Shown piece by piece: positions 17,063 to 24,282 of a DNA stretch of 64,000 bases (the first letter of the stretch is position 1; every line of letters begins with the position of its first letter). The translations under genes were made by a program, and so were the position numbers. The notes under the pieces were generated by a model. That model was not told the DNA's origin. It worked only from the letters and a program-made list of their open reading frames with translations, and made no database searches. Source of the stretch: DASZIT01 sp036268775 (GTDB lineage Bacteria > Actinomycetota > Acidimicrobiia > Acidimicrobiales > RAAP-2). The stretch spans positions 62,001 through 126,000 of the forward strand of contig DATATM010000039.1 of the NCBI GenBank assembly GCA_036268775.1, given 5' to 3'.

Positions 17063-17761
17063 TTACTCCTCTGATCCTGCGCTCGGCTTGCCCTGCTTCG
17101 TTTCTGGAAGCAGTCCCTTCTTTCGACACCTACTGATCCACGTCGCTGCGGTTGAGTAACTTTCCAAACCGAATGCGACCTCCACTTCGGCCGTCGGGTT
17201 CCAACCCTTGGCCCAGGCGTCTCGGTAGACCTCTGCGACCCTCTCCCAGTGTTCGGGAGGGTGCTTCTTGTCTGCTGGTCGCCCCCGCTGCTTGCCACCC
17301 TCAGGCCATTTGCGACGCTCATTTAGTCGGTCGATTCGGGTTCGGATCTCTCTTGTCTCGGGAGCGCCCGGCCTGATTGCCAATGGCTTCCTCTTGTCAT
17401 CTGCTCCGACGAATGGGCTCGCCTTCGTCTTCCCTCGACCGCTCGAGATGTTCTGTTCGCGTAGGTAGTGGTGGAGAGCATCGACCACCCCGGCGAGGTC
17501 CTGGACGTGCTTCTCCCGGGCCGTCTTTATGAGCGCATCCGGCCTGATCTCTCGAAGCGCCGTCGCGGTGATGGGGCTCGGCTCGCGGCCGTCAATGTTT
17601 CCGCCCTGAAGCGCCGTTCCATTCCAGAGTTCCAACCCAATGCACTCGGCTCGACCGCCGAGATCCCGCCAATGAACCATCACTGCCCAAGGACCCTCAT
17701 CGGGGTCGGGCCACGACATTGTGGTCACGGAGTTGGGTTCGAATTCGTCCACGTAGACCAT
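17063..17761 (-). CDS. Unknown protein upstream of the integrase
   Basis: About 232 aa; I do not recognise the family. The N-terminal half (YVDEFEPNSVTTMSWPDPDEGPW) looks like a compact soluble domain; the C-terminal half is basic and ends with a possible helix-turn-helix (WNPTAEVEVAFGLESYSTAATWISRCRKKGLL). It ends 2 nt before the recombinase ATG, so the two are co-transcribed and it may regulate or assist recombination. The start is uncertain: ATG 17761 is used; GTG 17800 would overlap the likely promoter. Confidence 0.6.
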   Translation of the reverse strand: MVYVDEFEPNSVTTMSWPDPDEGPWAVMVHWRDLGGRAECIGLELWNGTALQGGNIDGREPSPITATALREIRPDALIKTAREKHVQDLAGVVDALHHYLREQNISSGRGKTKASPFVGADDKRKPLAIRPGAPETREIRTRIDRLNERRKWPEGGKQRGRPADKKHPPEHWERVAEVYRDAWAKGWNPTAEVEVAFGLESYSTAATWISRCRKKGLLPETKQGKPSAGSEE

Positions 17762-17782
17762 CCTAGTCCAGTTGGGAACGAG

Positions 17783-17811
17783 TTGGCAACACCTTTTCAC
17801 CTTCTTATAAG
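17783..17811 (+). promoter_or_regulatory. Sigma70-type promoter for the element 2 rightward operon
   Basis: TTGGCA (17783-17788) and TATAAG (17806-17811) are separated by exactly 17 nt and point at the regulator gene starting at 17861. The -10 lies in an 8-nt palindrome CTTATAAG, so a leftward promoter could overlap it, the usual place for a lysogeny-type switch. Confidence 0.6.
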
Positions 17812-17860
17812 TCGCTGACGTGGAGTTAGTCGGTTTCTATCCCGGGTCGGTTGCCGGATT

Positions 17861-18109
17861 ATGGCCATCATGTTCAATGCCGATGACCTCGTAGAGCTGC
17901 AGCAGTTGCGTGCCCTGCAGGCTTCAGGGGCGCTTCGGTCAGTCCGAGGGTCTCTGTCGCTGCGAGAGATGACCGAGGCTGTCGGGGACGGGACAGAGCC
18001 CGGGCTCTCGCCATCGACGATCCTCCGGTGGGAGAAGGGGGAGCGAATCCCCCACGGTGAGAGTGCAATCCGGTACGGCCGGCTCATCAAACGACTGTTG
18101 AACAAGTGA
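17861..18109 (+). CDS. Small helix-turn-helix regulator
   Basis: 82 aa. The central SLREMTEAVGDGTEPGLSPSTILRWEKGERIPHGE looks like an XRE/Cro-type helix-turn-helix with the typical SPSTILRWEKGERIP recognition helix and turn. Transcribed away from the integrase operon across a 60-100 nt control region, so it probably acts as repressor or Cro-like switch. A second ATG at 17870 is possible. It overlaps the next small ORF by 4 nt. Confidence 0.75.
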   Translation: MAIMFNADDLVELQQLRALQASGALRSVRGSLSLREMTEAVGDGTEPGLSPSTILRWEKGERIPHGESAIRYGRLIKRLLNK

Positions 18110-18249
18110 CCGCGCCCGACGTGACCGTGCGGAACTCCCTCCCATCACCGGCCACCCTCCTGACCCCCCGGGCGGCCAGGGTCCTTCTCCGCATCATCAC
18201 CAAGGCGGTAGCGAAGCAGACCACCGCAGAGTCCGAGGCGGCGGCGTGA
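18106..18249 (+). CDS. Small hypothetical protein (47 aa)
   Basis: GTG start overlaps the regulator stop (GTGA) and its own TGA overlaps the next GTG, giving an unbroken chain of coupled genes. The C-terminal half is a predicted amphipathic helix (RAARVLLRIITKAVAKQ). No recognised family. Its reality rests on the overlap pattern and spacing. Confidence 0.5.
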   Translation: MTAPDVTVRNSLPSPATLLTPRAARVLLRIITKAVAKQTTAESEAAA

Positions 18250-18416
18250 TTCCCAAACTCGATTCCCAAGTCAACGCTGAAGCCCGAATCGGAGCGGCGG
18301 TCCAGACCCTGGCGTCGGCCCTGATGGACGAGGAGCGGGATCTCGTCTTTGCCGCTGAAGGTGCCGTCTTGTTGCTCGATGCAGCTCTCCGCGACCTGAA
18401 GACGAGGATCTCATGA
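18246..18416 (+). CDS. Small hypothetical protein (56 aa)
   Basis: GTG start in a GTGA overlap with the previous ORF and stop in an ATGA overlap with the next. Predicted all-helical, acidic (ALMDEERDLVFAAEGAVLLLDAALRDLKTR). No family recognised; supported by gene coupling. Confidence 0.5.
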   Translation: MIPKLDSQVNAEARIGAAVQTLASALMDEERDLVFAAEGAVLLLDAALRDLKTRIS

Positions 18417-18784
18417 CAATCACCCCCCAGGAGTTTGAGTCCATCGTCGGCAACCTCGGAGCGGAGGAGCTCGCCCAACTCGGGGCCGTGTTCACAGCCC
18501 GAGCTGCCGAGCGGCGCCGGGCTCTGACCATCGAAGAGGCGCAGACGGCATTTGATTCCGCCCCACTGACCCACTGGTGGCAAGAGTCGCGCCTGCGGGA
18601 AAACGGCCAGGTCCGTATCGCCACCCGCATCCTCATCGAACGGGGCTGGCACCCCGAACAAATCGTCGACTCCATGACCGCCGTAGCCGAGCGGGTGTGC
18701 GTGCACCCTCTGGTGGCGGCAGAGGCCGTGGCCTGCGGGATCGCTGATGGGATGGTCATTCGAGAGGGCATGGATAATGCCTGA
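18413..18784 (+). CDS. Hypothetical protein preceding the ATPase
   Basis: 123 aa, soluble, helical, no motif that I recognise. N-terminal ITPQEFESIVGNLGAEELAQLGAVFTARAAERR reads as two helices; THWWQESRLRENGQVRIATRILIERGW follows. ATGA overlap upstream and an 8-nt overlap with the ATPase gene. By position it may be a helicase-loader or replication accessory protein, but nothing in the sequence proves it. Confidence 0.6.
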   Translation: MTITPQEFESIVGNLGAEELAQLGAVFTARAAERRRALTIEEAQTAFDSAPLTHWWQESRLRENGQVRIATRILIERGWHPEQIVDSMTAVAERVCVHPLVAAEAVACGIADGMVIREGMDNA

Positions 18785-19892
18785 CCGCGCCGACGTCCTC
18801 GATCTGGCGCAGATACGGCAGGCCGAGAAGTCCACTGGAGAGCTGGACCCCGACTGGGTGCCAGTGGAGGAGCGAGCGGTCAACGAGATCGCCGAACTCC
18901 ACCGGGACCGATACAAGGCAGGCGCCTCGTTCGTCCTTGACGATCCGTCCGCAATCGATCCGATCTGGGGTGAGAAGGACCAGGTCCTCTGGGCCGCCGG
19001 CGAGCCGTTCCTCATCGTCGGGCCCCCGGGCGTGGGGAAGACAACCCTCTCGCTCCAGATCCTGGCTGCGAGGCTCGGCATCATCGAGGAGGTCCTCGGA
19101 TGGCCGGTGAAGCTGGCAGACAAGCCCGTGCTGTACCTGGCCATGGATCGGCCGAGCCAGATCCGCCGAGCCATGCAGCGAATATTCGGGGAGCAACACC
19201 GAACCATCCTCAATGAGCGCCTCGTCGTGTGGGAAGGCCCGCTCTCGTTCGATATGGGCAAGATGCCCGACATCCTCGTCGAGACCGCTCAAAAGGTCGG
19301 GGCCGGGACGGTCTTCGTCGATTCTCTGAAGGACGCGGTGATCAAGCTGTCCGACGATGAGTCAGCCGGCAACTTCAACCGAGGGGTGCAGTGGGCGATC
19401 GCCGACGGGATCGAAGTACTCGGCCTCCATCACCAGCGGAAGGGTCAAGGCGGCAGCCGGCCGAAGACGCTCGAAGACGTCTACGGCAACACCTGGATCA
19501 CAGCTGGCGCCGGATCGGTCGTGCTCCTGTGGGGCGCCGCCGGTGACCCCCTGGTCGAGCTCGTCCACCTGAAGCAACCGGCCGCTGAGGTCGGACCGCT
19601 GAAGGTCGAACACGACCACAACACCGGGCTCAGCACCGTCTATCGGGGTGCGGTGGACCCACTGGTCATGCTCCGCAACGCACCGAGGGGCCTCACCAGC
19701 GTCGACGTCGCCCGGGTGACCACTGAGTCCGAGAAGCCGGGGGACAACGCCCGGAAGAAAGCCCAGCGGCATCTCGAGCGCCTCGTCCATGACGGGCTGG
19801 CTCGTTGCGCCCCGGGTCACAGGGGCGGGGCCGAAGGCTCCGAACCCTCTCGTTATTTCGCCACTGACGACCGCCGCCAGGAGCAGGGATGA
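18777..19892 (+). CDS. RecA-fold AAA ATPase (RepA/DnaB-like)
   Basis: 371 aa. Walker A GPPGVGKT at residues 82-89; Walker B in GTVFVDSL; a LHHQRKGQGG segment after it, as in hexameric RepA-type helicases of plasmids and phages; C-terminal winged-helix-like tail (SVDVARVTTESEK...AQRHLERLVHDGLAR). Start at ATG 18777 inside the previous gene; a longer frame from 18747 is less likely. It is followed directly by the CAACGGAC repeat array, which supports a role in replicating the element. Confidence 0.78.
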   Translation: MPDRADVLDLAQIRQAEKSTGELDPDWVPVEERAVNEIAELHRDRYKAGASFVLDDPSAIDPIWGEKDQVLWAAGEPFLIVGPPGVGKTTLSLQILAARLGIIEEVLGWPVKLADKPVLYLAMDRPSQIRRAMQRIFGEQHRTILNERLVVWEGPLSFDMGKMPDILVETAQKVGAGTVFVDSLKDAVIKLSDDESAGNFNRGVQWAIADGIEVLGLHHQRKGQGGSRPKTLEDVYGNTWITAGAGSVVLLWGAAGDPLVELVHLKQPAAEVGPLKVEHDHNTGLSTVYRGAVDPLVMLRNAPRGLTSVDVARVTTESEKPGDNARKKAQRHLERLVHDGLARCAPGHRGGAEGSEPSRYFATDDRRQEQG

Positions 19893-20146
19893 GCCCAAAA
19901 GCCAACGGACAGACCCAACGGACACCCGGTTTTGAAGAAAGTCAACAGACACCCAACGGACACAACGGACAAATGAGTGAAAACACCAGGTCAAGCCAAC
20001 GGACAGCCAAAGACCCACAACGGACAGCCCGAGCAACGGACACCACTGACGTCTTTAATAAGACAGTGGGGGCCGGGCCAACCCCGACGTGGGACGAGCT
20101 GCTGGGACCACGTCAAGAGCGGGACTACTCCGATGAACCGTTCTAG
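19889..20146 (+). CDS. Hypothetical ORF carrying the repeat array
   Basis: 85 aa from an ATGA overlap with the ATPase stop. Composition is low complexity (Gln, Thr, Asn, Arg: NGQTQRTP, SSQRTAKDPQRTAR) because the DNA repeats run through it in three reading frames. It may be translated, but the repeats are conserved as DNA rather than as codons. The C-terminal TWDELLGPRQERDYSDEPF is more protein-like. Confidence 0.4.
   Translation: MSPKANGQTQRTPGFEESQQTPNGHNGQMSENTRSSQRTAKDPQRTARATDTTDVFNKTVGAGPTPTWDELLGPRQERDYSDEPF
19903..20041 (+). repeat. Iteron-like array of eight CAACGGAC repeats
   Basis: Seven exact CAACGGAC copies start at 19903, 19916, 19954, 19963, 19997, 20018 and 20034; a variant CAACAGAC starts at 19943. 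Six are followed by A, most in the context CAACGGACA. All are on the same strand, and they fall in all three reading frames of the overlapping ORF, so they are selected as DNA. Position next to a RecA-like ATPase suggests an origin or partition site. Confidence 0.75.
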
Positions 20147-20200
20147 GGGAGCTGCGACCTTGTTCGCCTCGACTACCTCTCGGCGCTTCGCCCCGTTTTT

Positions 20201-20215
20201 GGTCGATTTTCGACC
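20201..20215 (+). repeat. Hairpin near candidate origin
   Basis: GGTCGA-TTT-TCGACC, a perfect 6-bp stem, in the 275-nt non-coding stretch (20147-20421) between the repeat ORF and the terminase genes. A related GGTC-AAATC-GACC element lies at 20264-20276. They could be part of an origin or a terminator. Confidence 0.35.
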
Positions 20216-20421
20216 TCCACCAAACCCCCCGCGTGAGATTTCACCCTCTGAGAGCCCTAAAACTGGTCAAATCGACCGAAATATGTCCAGGTCAGGGCAT
20301 CGGGCCGTGTGCGGGGTTGAAGTCGGGACTCCGAATGGCCACGAACACACCGGAATGGCCAGCAATGACCTGTAGACCAGGCCACCCGGCCAGCCATCCA
20401 GCCTTCGAGCCCGGGAACACC

Positions 20422-20877
20422 ATGGCCATCAAAAACGGAGCGAGGTCGGACCGCGCTGTCGATCTGGTCGCCGAAGAGGTGCATGCAACGATCCGTGAAG
20501 TCGCACCCTGGCTGGCGGAGGACCACTTCGCCCCGTCCGTGCACCGTTACCTCCGTGCCGCCGCTCGGGAACAGCTGCTCGACCAGTTCATCGCCTCGAC
20601 AGTGGAAGCGAAGGGTGCAGGCAAGGTGCCATCTCGCACCTGGGAGCAGGCGACAGCGGCCACCAGGCTGGCTCACACGCTGGCCAGCGACCTCGGGCTG
20701 ACACCGCTGGGCGAAGCACGACTCCGGGCCATCGCCGGCACAGCCGCCATCAACGAGCTCTCGCTAGCCGACCTCATGGCCGAAGGTGCCGAGATCCGCA
20801 AGGCCGCAGAAGCTCGCCACGCTGTGTCCGCTACAGCCACCGAACGGGACGGAGGCACCACCGATGGCGACCTATAG
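20422..20877 (+). CDS. Putative terminase small subunit
   Basis: 151 aa, helical. Assigned mainly by position two genes upstream of the large terminase. It has an N-terminal basic start (MAIKNGARSDRAVDLVAEEV), a central helical region and an acidic tail. The segment KVPSRTWEQATAATRLAHTLASDLGLTPLGEARLRA resembles P27-type small terminases in its GLTP-SRARL-like spacing. Start at ATG 20422; the frame extends upstream to 20233 without protein-like sequence. Confidence 0.55.
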   Translation: MAIKNGARSDRAVDLVAEEVHATIREVAPWLAEDHFAPSVHRYLRAAAREQLLDQFIASTVEAKGAGKVPSRTWEQATAATRLAHTLASDLGLTPLGEARLRAIAGTAAINELSLADLMAEGAEIRKAAEARHAVSATATERDGGTTDGDL

Positions 20878-21169
20878 CGCCGCTGGCGGACGACACGGAG
20901 TGACCCAGTGGTCGCTGGGCTGGAAGAACCTCAACGGCGAGGTGACGCACGACCGGAGCACCAATCCTCGCCTGGTGGTGGAGAACATCCTGCTTCTGCG
21001 ATGGACCCACGGCAATGACTTCCCCGTGACCATTTGCAGGCGCCACATCGGCAGCCCCCGGCCAGACTGGGATCTGTCCTCATGGGATGACCTGGTCGCT
21101 GCCCTTTACGAGCCCGACCGGGAGGAATGCCGGATCCGCCAGGGTTGGATCGAGCCGGTCGACCGATGA
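20864..21169 (+). CDS. Hypothetical protein before terminase
   Basis: 101 aa. No recognised family. ATG 20864 has GGAGG at 20851-20855, overlapping the previous gene by 14 nt; its stop overlaps the large terminase ATG by 4 nt. Trp-rich (WSLGWKNL, WTHGND, PDWDLSSWDDL), soluble, with CRRH but no clear metal site. Confidence 0.6.
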   Translation: MATYSAAGGRHGVTQWSLGWKNLNGEVTHDRSTNPRLVVENILLLRWTHGNDFPVTICRRHIGSPRPDWDLSSWDDLVAALYEPDREECRIRQGWIEPVDR

Positions 21170-22686
21170 CCGCCGCTCTCGACCTCATGGCTGCGCTGGT
21201 GTTGGAGGACGGTCAGACCTGGGGGTCCATCGCTGCTCCATTCCAGCTGGAGGATGCCGAAGCCATCTTCGACCCTGACAAGCCGTTGTGGAACTTTTTG
21301 ACACGCCCGAGAGGGGGTTCCAAAAGTACCGATTTGGGAAGTGTCCTTTTGGCCTGGCTGGTGTGCCTCGCCACCCCGGGCGAGCACGGCTACGTCATCG
21401 CCACCGACAAGGATCAGGGCAGCTTCGCCGTCCTCGACGCCATCTCCGGACTCGTGGGCCGCACACCGGCGCTGCTGGGTCGTGTCACCGTGCAGTCGAA
21501 CAAGGTCGTATCGAAGTCGGGCGCATCCGTCGAAGTGCTGTCGGCGGATGGAGCGAGCACGTGGGGGTTGCGGCCGGCGTTCATCGTCTGCGACGAGCTC
21601 GCCCAATGGCCATCGACTCGGAACGCCCGCAACGTCTGGTCCGCTCTCCTCAGTGCCACCGGGAAGATGGCCGGCTGCCGCCTGGTCATCCTCACCTCCG
21701 CGGGAGAGCCAAATCACTGGTCCCACAAGGTACTCACGACCGCACTCAGGTCGGACCGGTGGCGAGTCCACCAGGTGCCGGGCCCGTTGCCTTGGGCGGA
21801 TCCGGCGAACCTCGCCGCTCAACGTCAGCTGCTCCGGGAGTCTGAGTACGCCCGCCTGCACCTGAACGTCTGGACTGCCGCCGAAGACCGCCTCGTCACC
21901 GCTGAGGATCTCGCCGCTGCCGCTGTCCTGGACGGTCCACTCGAGCCAATCGCTGGTCGCCGGTACATCGTTGCCGTCGACCTCGGGCTCGTGAACGACC
22001 GGACGGTGTGCGTGATCGCCCACTCGGAGCCGGTGGACAAGGAGTGGGGAGCATCGAAGCGGGTCGTCGTCGATCGCATCGCACGGTGGAAAGGCACCCG
22101 CCAGAAGCCCGTCACACTCGCCGAGGTCGAAGACTGGCTACTCGAAGCCACCACCCGGTACAACCGGGCCAAGGTGGTTGCGGACCCGTGGCAGGCAGCC
22201 GGCCTGTGTCAGCGCCTTCGCCAACGCCAGGTGCGGGTCGAAGAGTTCGTCTTCAGTTCGGCGAGCGTCGGTCGCATCGGATCCAGCCTCCACCTCGCCC
22301 TCCGAAACCGCCTGCTGCACCTCCCGAACGACGAGGACCTGTTGAGCGAGCTCGGCAACGTCAGGCTGAAGGAAACAACGCCGGGTGTCGTTCGCCTCGA
22401 CCACGACGCCGGCAGCCATGACGACCAGGCCGTGGCCTGCGGCCTTGCTGTGGTCACCCTGCAGACGGCTCCGTCCAGTGGGGGCCAGATGGTGGTGTTC
22501 GATCGGGACGAGTCCGCTCTCGACCATCTGGGGCGCCCTCTACCGCCTCCACTTGGTCCCTTTGCCGGTGACATTTCGTTCCCGAACAGCGTGAAACGAG
22601 GTTTCGACGCCATCGAGGGCACCGAAGATGACGAGCCCGAACCGGACTTCGTCCCCGGGGCCACAGCCGCGAGCCCATTCGCATGA
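21166..22686 (+). CDS. Phage terminase large subunit
   Basis: 506 aa. Packaging ATPase-nuclease. Walker A-like RPRGGSKST at 47-55, Walker B VCDE at 141-144 in AFIVCDELAQW, a coupling motif after it (VILTSAGEP), and a C-terminal RNase H-like nuclease with IVAVDLGLVNDRT, ADPWQ and SHDDQAVA carrying the acidic residues. All motifs look intact. ATGA overlap with the previous gene and with the next. No portal gene follows, which is unusual for a prophage. Confidence 0.9.
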   Translation: MTAALDLMAALVLEDGQTWGSIAAPFQLEDAEAIFDPDKPLWNFLTRPRGGSKSTDLGSVLLAWLVCLATPGEHGYVIATDKDQGSFAVLDAISGLVGRTPALLGRVTVQSNKVVSKSGASVEVLSADGASTWGLRPAFIVCDELAQWPSTRNARNVWSALLSATGKMAGCRLVILTSAGEPNHWSHKVLTTALRSDRWRVHQVPGPLPWADPANLAAQRQLLRESEYARLHLNVWTAAEDRLVTAEDLAAAAVLDGPLEPIAGRRYIVAVDLGLVNDRTVCVIAHSEPVDKEWGASKRVVVDRIARWKGTRQKPVTLAEVEDWLLEATTRYNRAKVVADPWQAAGLCQRLRQRQVRVEEFVFSSASVGRIGSSLHLALRNRLLHLPNDEDLLSELGNVRLKETTPGVVRLDHDAGSHDDQAVACGLAVVTLQTAPSSGGQMVVFDRDESALDHLGRPLPPPLGPFAGDISFPNSVKRGFDAIEGTEDDEPEPDFVPGATAASPFA

Positions 22687-23081
22687 ATCCTGTTTTCGTT
22701 CCGGGCCCGGGCGTCCTCGTCTCCCCGGCCGTCGCCTCCCGGATCCGCCGCGGTCTGCTCCGAGAGCTTCGGGCGGCGCAACGCCAACAGGAGATCGTTC
22801 CCACTGAGGTGGTGAAGACGATCGAAATGATCGACGACGTAGGCGCCTGGTGGGAAACCAAAGGTGTTTCGCGTGTTTCGTCAGACCTTTCGTCGGTTGA
22901 CCCCTCATCTTTCGACGCTGTGGAGTTGATCTCAGTGAAGACCACCGCCCACATTCTTGAAATCACTCCTCAGGCCGTAACTGGTTTGCTGGCTCGCGGA
23001 TCGCTCCAAGGCCAGAAGCGCGGGCGCGAATGGTTTGTCGATGCCGCCTCCGTCAAGGCCCGAAAGGAAGTCTCCGCATGA
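22683..23081 (+). CDS. MerR/excisionase-type helix-turn-helix protein
   Basis: 132 aa. The C-terminal part ISVKTTAHILEITPQAVTGLLARGSLQGQKRGREWFVDAASVKA is an HTH_17/excisionase-like winged helix (helix-turn-helix then a two-strand wing with W). The N-terminal part is a charged helix. Could act as excisionase, late regulator or packaging-associated DNA-binding protein. Confidence 0.6.
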   Translation: MNPVFVPGPGVLVSPAVASRIRRGLLRELRAAQRQQEIVPTEVVKTIEMIDDVGAWWETKGVSRVSSDLSSVDPSSFDAVELISVKTTAHILEITPQAVTGLLARGSLQGQKRGREWFVDAASVKARKEVSA

Positions 23082-23692
23082 GCAAACTGACCGACGCCCA
23101 GCAGATCCACGACGCGGCAGCCGCCAAGTCCGGGGCAGCTATCGAGGCAGCCAGCGCAGCTCGAGCCCACGCCGCCAATCTCCGCCAGCGGGTAGCTGCC
23201 GGAGCAGGTGATGAGGTCACAGCTACAGACCTGGCCGACGCCGACCACGCCGCTGACCACGCCGAGCTTGTGTCCGCCGGCGCCCACCAGGCCCTTCAGG
23301 GCCTAGGTCAAGCCGTACAGGCGGCTCGGGCTGACGAGGTGTGCGATCGGATCGTGGCGGAGTTGCCCGCTCTCGGTTCGGCTGTCTATGAGGCACTCGA
23401 TGCCCTGGCCTCCGACCTCGCCAAGCTGGTATCGGCCGCCTCGGACTACGACCGCTTCGCCGAGGACGCAGTACACGTGCTCAACACGGCAGGGAGAGAA
23501 AGCCCACGGGTCAAGATCGGACGGTTTGACGCGCCTTCAGTCGACAGGCTCCCTCTGGCCTCCTGTCGAGGATGGAGCCAGCTCGCCGCCGCACTCGTAC
23601 CCGTAGCGGCAGCCCTCGGGGCTCACTCCAACGATGTCACCGTGCTTCAAAACGTTGCCCAAGGTGCCCCGACCCTTCCCTCAACCAACTGA
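23078..23692 (+). CDS. Helical Ala-rich hypothetical protein
   Basis: 204 aa, starting at an ATGA overlap. Strong coiled-coil/helical character and very Ala-rich (AAAAKSGAAIEAASAARAHAANLRQRV). No family recognised. In a full phage this position would hold the portal, but size and composition do not match. Confidence 0.55.
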   Translation: MSKLTDAQQIHDAAAAKSGAAIEAASAARAHAANLRQRVAAGAGDEVTATDLADADHAADHAELVSAGAHQALQGLGQAVQAARADEVCDRIVAELPALGSAVYEALDALASDLAKLVSAASDYDRFAEDAVHVLNTAGRESPRVKIGRFDAPSVDRLPLASCRGWSQLAAALVPVAAALGAHSNDVTVLQNVAQGAPTLPSTN

Positions 23693-23710
23693 CTACTGAA
23701 AGGAATCACC

Positions 23711-24049
23711 ATGCCCACTCGCAACGCAACCAGGTCCGAAGTCCAAGAGATCGCCAGGATCCTGAAGGTGAACAGGTCGGCCGCCATGGTGCGGAGTCTG
23801 TCCAAGCGGTTCGCTATCGATGAGTCCTTCGTCCAGGCGGTCGCCGAAGAAGTGGTGGCCGAACGCTTCAACTTCGAGTCGACCGATCCTGCCGGCAACG
23901 TCTTCTCGGGGACGGGCCCCATAATCGAGCGCCAAGTGCGAGTCGCCACCGAGCTGAAGGCCACAGTCGACCGAGCTGAGGCCAGGGAGTCCCTCAAGGA
24001 CTGCACCCTCCAGGAGCTCGAGGCGCTCACCGCCGTCGCGTTCGGCTGA
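23711..24049 (+). CDS. Hypothetical phage-type protein
   Basis: 112 aa, soluble and mostly helical, with AAGGA 7-8 nt before the ATG. No recognised family. Its segment LKVNRSAAMVRSLSKRFAIDESFVQAVAEEV may be a small DNA-binding helical bundle. It ends the terminase gene block; a hairpin follows 26 nt later. Confidence 0.5.
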   Translation: MPTRNATRSEVQEIARILKVNRSAAMVRSLSKRFAIDESFVQAVAEEVVAERFNFESTDPAGNVFSGTGPIIERQVRVATELKATVDRAEARESLKDCTLQELEALTAVAFG

Positions 24050-24075
24050 TTCATGTTCTGGAGCGCTGATACGGC

Positions 24076-24098
24076 TCGGAGGTCGTTCCACCCTCCGA
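24076..24098 (+). terminator. Hairpin after terminase block
   Basis: Inverted repeat TCGGAGG / CCTCCGA (7 bp) with a 9-nt loop, lying between 24049 and the tail-lysin gene. No T tract, so it is only a possible terminator. Confidence 0.35.
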
Positions 24099-24282
24099 CT
24101 CCGGTCCCGCTCCAGGCCGTCGACTGTCCGTTGTTCTTGTCAGCGAAGGGCAACGGTCAGTCGGCACCTTCTGGAATGACACCTGTGCGAGCTCGGAGAG
24201 CTGTTGGTAGGGCCTCTCGGCTGGGTCTCATTCCTCCTCGCCGGTCATCTGCCTCCTCCGCAGGGCGGATGGCCGGCGTCTC

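Noticed and set aside
19903..20041. CRISPR array
   Set aside because: Repeats are only 8-9 nt with irregular short spacers; no cas genes.
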